64,000 nucleotides of DNA from Streptomyces sp. LBL. GTDB taxonomy: Bacteria; Actinomycetota; Actinomycetes; Streptomycetales; Streptomycetaceae. The DNA is taken from positions 1-64,000 of the forward strand of contig NZ_JARXYX010000018.1 in assembly GCF_029893585.1 (NCBI RefSeq). Reading direction: 5' to 3'. The notes below the pieces were generated by a model. That model had not been told where the DNA came from, searched no databases, and worked only from the letters and a program-made list of their open reading frames with translations. Positions 60,365 through 64,000 of the stretch are shown one piece after another. The position numbers and the translations under genes were made by a program. Position 1 is the first letter of the stretch; each line of letters starts with the position of its first letter.

Positions 60365-61096
60365 TCAGGCCTGCACGATCGGCTCCCTCGTGAACAACGC
60401 CCCCAGTACCGGTGCGTTCACCCTCCGGTCGGCCAGCCTCAGGGCCTCCCACACCGTGACCTGGTTCGCGGTGAGGACCGGCTTGCCCAGGTCCTTTTCG
60501 AGGGTCGGGAGGTGGGCGGCCGTGTGCAGGGCCGTGTCCGGCAACAGCAGAACCTCCGCGTCCGGGGAGTCCGCCTCGCGGGCCAGGGCGAAGACCTCCG
60601 CCTCGCCCCACGTGCCGACCTCCGCCGCCGTGATGATTCCGGAGCCGCGGACGCCGGTCACCTCCAGGCCGGCCGCGCGCAGGAAGTCCGCGAAGAGGCC
60701 GGCCACGTCGTCCGGGTAGGTCGCGCCGACCGCGACCCGGCTCGCGCCGAGCTCCCGGACCGCGTGCACGAAGCCGAAAGAGGTGGAGGAGGCCGGCAGG
60801 CCGGCGGCGAGGGCGAGGGCGCGTACCTGTTCGTGGGCGCCCTCCCAGCCGTGGACGAAACTGCCGCTGGTGCAGGCCCACACCACCGACTCGGCGCCCG
60901 ACATGCGCAGTTCCTCGACGCCCGCCGCGAGCCGCTCCGCGGAGCCCATCTCAAGGAGGGCGTCGACCCGGTGGGCGTCCTCGCCCATGTCGGTGTGCAC
61001 CAGGTCCAACCGGACGTCGCTCCCGAGCAGCTGCTCGATGCGTGGATAGTCGTCCTCGGCGGAGTGGCCCGGGTAGAGGAATCCCAGTGCTGTCAT
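60365..61096 (-). CDS. maleate cis-trans isomerase / arylmalonate decarboxylase-like protein (copy 2)
   Basis: A 243-residue Asp/Glu racemase-superfamily protein. ALGFLYPGHSAEDDYPRIEQ starts it, and VVWACTSGSFVHGWEGAHEQ carries the first conserved Cys (ACTSGS). The second half has VLLLPDTALHTAAHLPTLEK, where the second catalytic Cys of maleate isomerase is replaced (PDTAL). One-cysteine members are decarboxylase- or racemase-like, so the activity is uncertain. It overlaps the upstream paralogue by 4 bp (ATGA), showing coupling. Confidence 0.83.
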   Translation of the reverse strand: MTALGFLYPGHSAEDDYPRIEQLLGSDVRLDLVHTDMGEDAHRVDALLEMGSAERLAAGVEELRMSGAESVVWACTSGSFVHGWEGAHEQVRALALAAGLPASSTSFGFVHAVRELGASRVAVGATYPDDVAGLFADFLRAAGLEVTGVRGSGIITAAEVGTWGEAEVFALAREADSPDAEVLLLPDTALHTAAHLPTLEKDLGKPVLTANQVTVWEALRLADRRVNAPVLGALFTREPIVQA

Positions 61097-61920
61097 GTCG
61101 AGCCTTCCTGCTGCTGTTCTTCGTCCGGCAGTCGCGGGACGTCCGGGAGGCCCGGTCCGTCCGGCAGTACGGGGCCGAGCCGGGCCGCCGGATCGATCAG
61201 CGCCTGGTACGGTCCCACGGCTCGGGTACCCAGTCGGCGCAACGCCGCCCACATCGTCACCTGGTTGGCTGAGATCACCGGGATCCGCAGTTCCGCCTCC
61301 AGTTGGGGGATCACGTCGTACGTGGGGAGGTTGGTGCAGCTGATGAACAGCGCGTCGGCTCCGCCGTGTACGGCCCGGCGTGCCATGGCCGCCACGTCCC
61401 GGTACGGGACCTTCCAGATGTGCCTGGTCAGGCCCATGTACGCGCATCCGGTGACGGTGACGCCCGCCTGTGCCACGTACTCCTCCAGCGCACGGGTGAC
61501 GGACACGGTGTACGGCGTCACCAGGGCCACCCGGTGGGCGCCGAGCTCCGCCAGCGCCTCCAGCAGCGCCCCGGACGTCGTCACCGACGGCAGTGCACCG
61601 CCCGCCCGGGTCATCGCCTCGCACATCGCCCGCTCCCCCGCGATCCCGCCGACGAAACTGCCGGAGGTGCAGGCGTAGGCCACGACCTCGGGCTCGATGG
61701 CGATGAGCGTGCGGACCGCGTCGTGCAGGGTCTCGTGCTCGCTGACCAGGCGGGCGAGGTCGAGGCTGACCTCGACCGGGACGTACGGCGTCCGGGTCAG
61801 GTGGAGGGAGACCTCGTCGGGCACCCAGCGCCACAGCTCCCGGTCGAGGGCGAAGTCGAACGGGGCGACGACCCCGACACCACGCTGGGGGCGTGGGCCC
61901 CCCAGAAACGAAACGTCCAT
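61093..61920 (-). CDS. maleate cis-trans isomerase / Asp-Glu racemase-like protein (copy 1)
   Basis: A 275-residue paralogue of the next gene. VVAYACTSGSFVGGIAGERA contains the first Cys and ADALFISCTNLPTYDVIPQL contains the second (SCTNL), so both catalytic cysteines of maleate isomerase are kept. Its Pro/Gly-rich C-terminal tail (LPDGPGLPDVPRLPDEEQQQ) is unusual. ATG 61920 begins MDVSFLGG; a longer frame upstream is possible. With copy 2 and the neighbouring dehydrogenase and amidase it suggests catabolism of a dicarboxylate or amide. Confidence 0.85.
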   Translation of the reverse strand: MDVSFLGGPRPQRGVGVVAPFDFALDRELWRWVPDEVSLHLTRTPYVPVEVSLDLARLVSEHETLHDAVRTLIAIEPEVVAYACTSGSFVGGIAGERAMCEAMTRAGGALPSVTTSGALLEALAELGAHRVALVTPYTVSVTRALEEYVAQAGVTVTGCAYMGLTRHIWKVPYRDVAAMARRAVHGGADALFISCTNLPTYDVIPQLEAELRIPVISANQVTMWAALRRLGTRAVGPYQALIDPAARLGPVLPDGPGLPDVPRLPDEEQQQEGST

Positions 61921-62104
61921 GGCGACACCGGCCTCACACTGAGGGACCAGGGGACAACGGACCGTGCACACGCCCCTGTTGACGAAGGTAGATATGGGTG
62001 CCAGCGTGGTCAATCCGCCCTGGTGACGCCCGCGTCACGCCTCGGTCACCCGCTCGTGTCCGCCCACGTCAGGCGGCCGTCACCGCCCGAGAAACGGCTG
62101 AATA

Positions 62105-63136
62105 ATGACCGCATCCGCATCCGCATCCGTATCCGCATCCGGCTCTACATCCGCTTCCGTATCTACATCCGCGTCCCCGTCCTCCGCCCGCTCCTCCCCC
62201 ACCCTGCTCGTCCTGGACGCCGACCCGCCGCCCCGGCTCGGGAAGCTCACCGGCCGTGCCCGGGTCGAGCACGCGGACGCGTCGACGCTCGCCGAGCGGC
62301 TGCCGTTCGCCGATGTGCTGCTGGTGTGGGACTTCACCTCGCACGCGGTGCGCGCGGCCTGGCCCGGCGAGGGGCCGCGGCCGCGCTGGGTGCACACGGC
62401 GAGCGCGGGCGTGGACCATCTGATGTGTCCGGAACTCGCCGCCTCCGACACGGTGGTGACGAACGCGCGGGGCGTCTTCGACCGGCCGATCGCCGAGTAC
62501 GTCGCCGCGCTGGTCCTGTCGATGGCCAAGGACCTACCGCGGACCCTGGAGTCGCAGCGAGAGAAGACCTGGCGGCACCGGGAGTCGCAGCGGGTGGCCG
62601 GCACGCGCGCGTGCGTGGTCGGGTCCGGGCCGATCGGACGGGCGATCGTCTCCACACTCAAGGCGCTCGGCGTCACCGCCGCCCTGGTCGGCCGCACCCC
62701 GCGCACCGGCGTGCACGGCCCGGACGACCTGGACCGGCTGATGGCCCGCTCGGACTGGGTGATCGCGGCGGCGCCCCTCACGGAGCAGACGCGCGGCATG
62801 TTCGACGCCCGCCGCTTCGGCATGATGCAGCCCTCCGCCCGCTTCATCAACATCGGCCGGGGACAGCTGGTCGTCGAGGACGCGCTGGTCGAGGCGCTGC
62901 ACAAGCGCTGGATCGCGGGCGCCGCCCTGGACGTCTTCGAGCACGAGCCCCTCACCCCCGACAGCTCGCTCTGGCAGGTCCCGAACCTGATCGTGTCCCC
63001 CCACATGAGCGGCGACACGGTCGGCTGGCGGGACGAGCTGGGCGCACAGTTCGTGGAGTTGTACGAGCGCTGGGAGACGGGCAGATCACTGCCGAACGTG
63101 GTGGACAAGCAGCACGGGTATGTACCCGGACACTGA
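62105..63136 (+). CDS. D-isomer-specific 2-hydroxyacid dehydrogenase
   Basis: A 343-residue NAD(P)-dependent dehydrogenase. The N-terminal 30 residues are low-complexity Ser/Ala encoded by hexanucleotide repeats (about 62107-62180) and are probably dispensable or mis-started. VVGSGPIGRAIVSTLKALGV is the nucleotide loop, MMQPSARFINIGRGQLVVED the catalytic Arg block, and ALDVFEHEPLTPDSSLWQVP-NLIVSPHMSG the Glu and His block. Substrate is unknown; glyoxylate, hydroxypyruvate or malonate-like acids are usual. Confidence 0.9.
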   Translation: MTASASASVSASGSTSASVSTSASPSSARSSPTLLVLDADPPPRLGKLTGRARVEHADASTLAERLPFADVLLVWDFTSHAVRAAWPGEGPRPRWVHTASAGVDHLMCPELAASDTVVTNARGVFDRPIAEYVAALVLSMAKDLPRTLESQREKTWRHRESQRVAGTRACVVGSGPIGRAIVSTLKALGVTAALVGRTPRTGVHGPDDLDRLMARSDWVIAAAPLTEQTRGMFDARRFGMMQPSARFINIGRGQLVVEDALVEALHKRWIAGAALDVFEHEPLTPDSSLWQVPNLIVSPHMSGDTVGWRDELGAQFVELYERWETGRSLPNVVDKQHGYVPGH

Positions 63137-63138
63137 CG

Positions 63139-63186
63139 TCCTACGTTCTACGTTTTACGTCCTACGTCTTACCTCTTACGTCCTGC
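63139..63186. repeat. degenerate 7-8-bp tandem repeats after the dehydrogenase gene
   Basis: Copies of CCTACGT, TCTACGT and TCTTACGT start two bases after the stop codon and fill the spacer to the amidase gene. Confidence 0.85.
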
Positions 63187-63196
63187 GGAGGGCCTG

Positions 63197-64000
63197 ATGA
63201 CGGAGCTCACCGAGCTGACCGCCTTACAACTCGTCGACGGCTACCGCAAGGGCGAATTCAGCCCCGTGGAGGCGACCCGCGCGGCCCTGAAGCGGGCGGC
63301 GTCGATCCAGCCGAAGGTGAACGCGTTCGTACGGCTCACCGCGGACGAGGCCCTGGCGCGGGCCCGGGACTCGGCCGACCGGTGGCGTCGCGGTGAGCCG
63401 GCCGGGCTGGTGGACGGGGTCCCGGTGACGGTGAAGGACATCCTGCTGCTGCGCGGCACGCCGACCCTCAAGGGCTCCAAGGCGATCTCGGAGCAGGGCC
63501 GTTGGGACGAGGACGCCCCGTCCGTCGCCCGCCTGCGGGAGCACGGTGCCGTCTTCCTCGGCAAGACCACGACCCCGGAGTTCGGCTGGAAGGGCGTCAC
63601 CGACTCGCCACTGACCGGGGTGACCCGCAACCCGCACGATCCGACCCGTACCGCGGGCGGCTCCAGCGGCGGCGCGGCGGCGGCCGTGGCTCTCGGCGCG
63701 GGACCGCTCGCCCTCGGGACCGACGGCGGCGGCAGTGTCCGTATCCCGGCCGCGTTCTGCGGGATCTTCGCCCTGAAGCCGACGTACGGCCGCGTGCCGC
63801 TCTACCCGGCGAGCGCCTTCGGCACCCTCGCCCATGTGGGCCCGATGACCCGGGACGCGGCGGACGCGGCGCTGCTCCTCGACGTGATCGGGAACCCGGA
63901 CTCCCGGGACTGGTCGGCGCTGGGCCCGGCGCCCGGCACCTTCTCGGCGGGGCTGTCGGGTGGGGTGCGGGGGCTCCGGGTGGCCTACTCGCCGTCCCTC
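63197..64000 (+). CDS. amidase, amidase-signature family (3' end outside the window)
   Basis: The first 268 residues of an amidase, open at the window end (full members are about 450-500 residues). The catalytic triad is visible: Lys80 in DGVPVTVKDILL, Ser156 in TAGGSSGGAAAAVALG and Ser180 in LGTDGGGSVRIPAAF. It hydrolyses a carboxamide to acid and ammonia; the substrate is unknown. The ATG follows gcggaggg. It probably belongs with the dehydrogenase upstream. Confidence 0.92.
   Translation, partial: MTELTELTALQLVDGYRKGEFSPVEATRAALKRAASIQPKVNAFVRLTADEALARARDSADRWRRGEPAGLVDGVPVTVKDILLLRGTPTLKGSKAISEQGRWDEDAPSVARLREHGAVFLGKTTTPEFGWKGVTDSPLTGVTRNPHDPTRTAGGSSGGAAAAVALGAGPLALGTDGGGSVRIPAAFCGIFALKPTYGRVPLYPASAFGTLAHVGPMTRDAADAALLLDVIGNPDSRDWSALGPAPGTFSAGLSGGVRGLRVAYSPSL

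Overview
The window is a stretch of Streptomyces chromosome. Evidence for this is the very high GC content with strong third-position GC bias, Tat and lipoprotein signal peptides, rare TTA (bldA-dependent) codons confined to regulators and accessory genes, and a run of landmark Streptomyces genes: the desferrioxamine locus, glmS, adpA, orn with tRNA-His, the cellobiose operon cebR-EFG-bglC, and cdgA. From memory this order follows S. coelicolor SCO2780 to about SCO2820. The departures from that order are the interesting parts. No database search could be run, so all product names rest on motifs read by eye.

Layout. 1-2.3 kb is decayed mobile DNA: an RHS/YD-repeat remnant and a broken tyrosine recombinase whose two pieces flank an intact DUF574-type methyltransferase. 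2.3-9.6 kb is the desferrioxamine system: binding lipoprotein desE and ferri-siderophore reductase desF under one iron box, then desABCD under a second. 9.7-11.3 kb is a secreted GH20 hexosaminidase. 11.5-22.4 kb is an apparently inserted biosynthetic cluster (below). 22.6-23.4 kb holds an unknown gene and a truncated Fe-S oxidoreductase subunit. 23.4-32.5 kb is conserved core (DUF4429 protein, Tat phosphoesterase, glmS, universal stress protein, adpA, orn, tRNA-His). 32.5-35.6 kb is accessory: two gene fragments abutting at their lost 5' ends, a macrolide-type glycosyltransferase with a TTA codon, and an acetyltransferase. 35.8-42.3 kb is the CebR-controlled cellobiose uptake and beta-glucosidase locus. 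42.3-47.5 kb has a spermidine-synthase-like protein, an XRE/TPR regulator, a histidine phosphatase and a PAP2 phosphatase. 47.4-52.0 kb is a three-gene set of Cas4/RecB-like nuclease, large unknown protein and UPF1-like helicase, with an IS200/IS605-type end between genes two and three. 52-55.5 kb holds a MerR regulator, IS debris, small genes and tRNA-Lys. 55.5-64 kb has an M6 protease, the c-di-GMP enzyme CdgA, an LLM oxidoreductase, two maleate-isomerase-like paralogues, a 2-hydroxyacid dehydrogenase and an amidase cut by the window end.

Best candidate for an undescribed system. The 11.5-22.4 kb cluster encodes a salicylate synthase fused to an aryl carrier domain, a salicyl-AMP ligase (Cys240 at the position that separates salicylate from dihydroxybenzoate enzymes), a free-standing condensation domain with an altered catalytic motif, then a tightly coupled operon of nucleoside-deoxyribosyltransferase-like, dihydroorotate-dehydrogenase-like, creatininase-like and LLM flavin monooxygenase proteins, a flavin reductase reading frame broken at G-runs, and a divergent LysR regulator with three TTA codons. 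I see no iron box and no transporter, so it does not look like a siderophore locus. I infer a salicyl amide (or ester) of a small, possibly pyrimidine- or cyclic-amide-derived partner. The nuclease/unknown/helicase set at 47-52 kb is the second candidate.

A recurring sequence feature is that short tandem repeats (8-33 bp units) start at, or very near, the stop codons of many genes here, in several cases with the stop codon inside the repeat unit.
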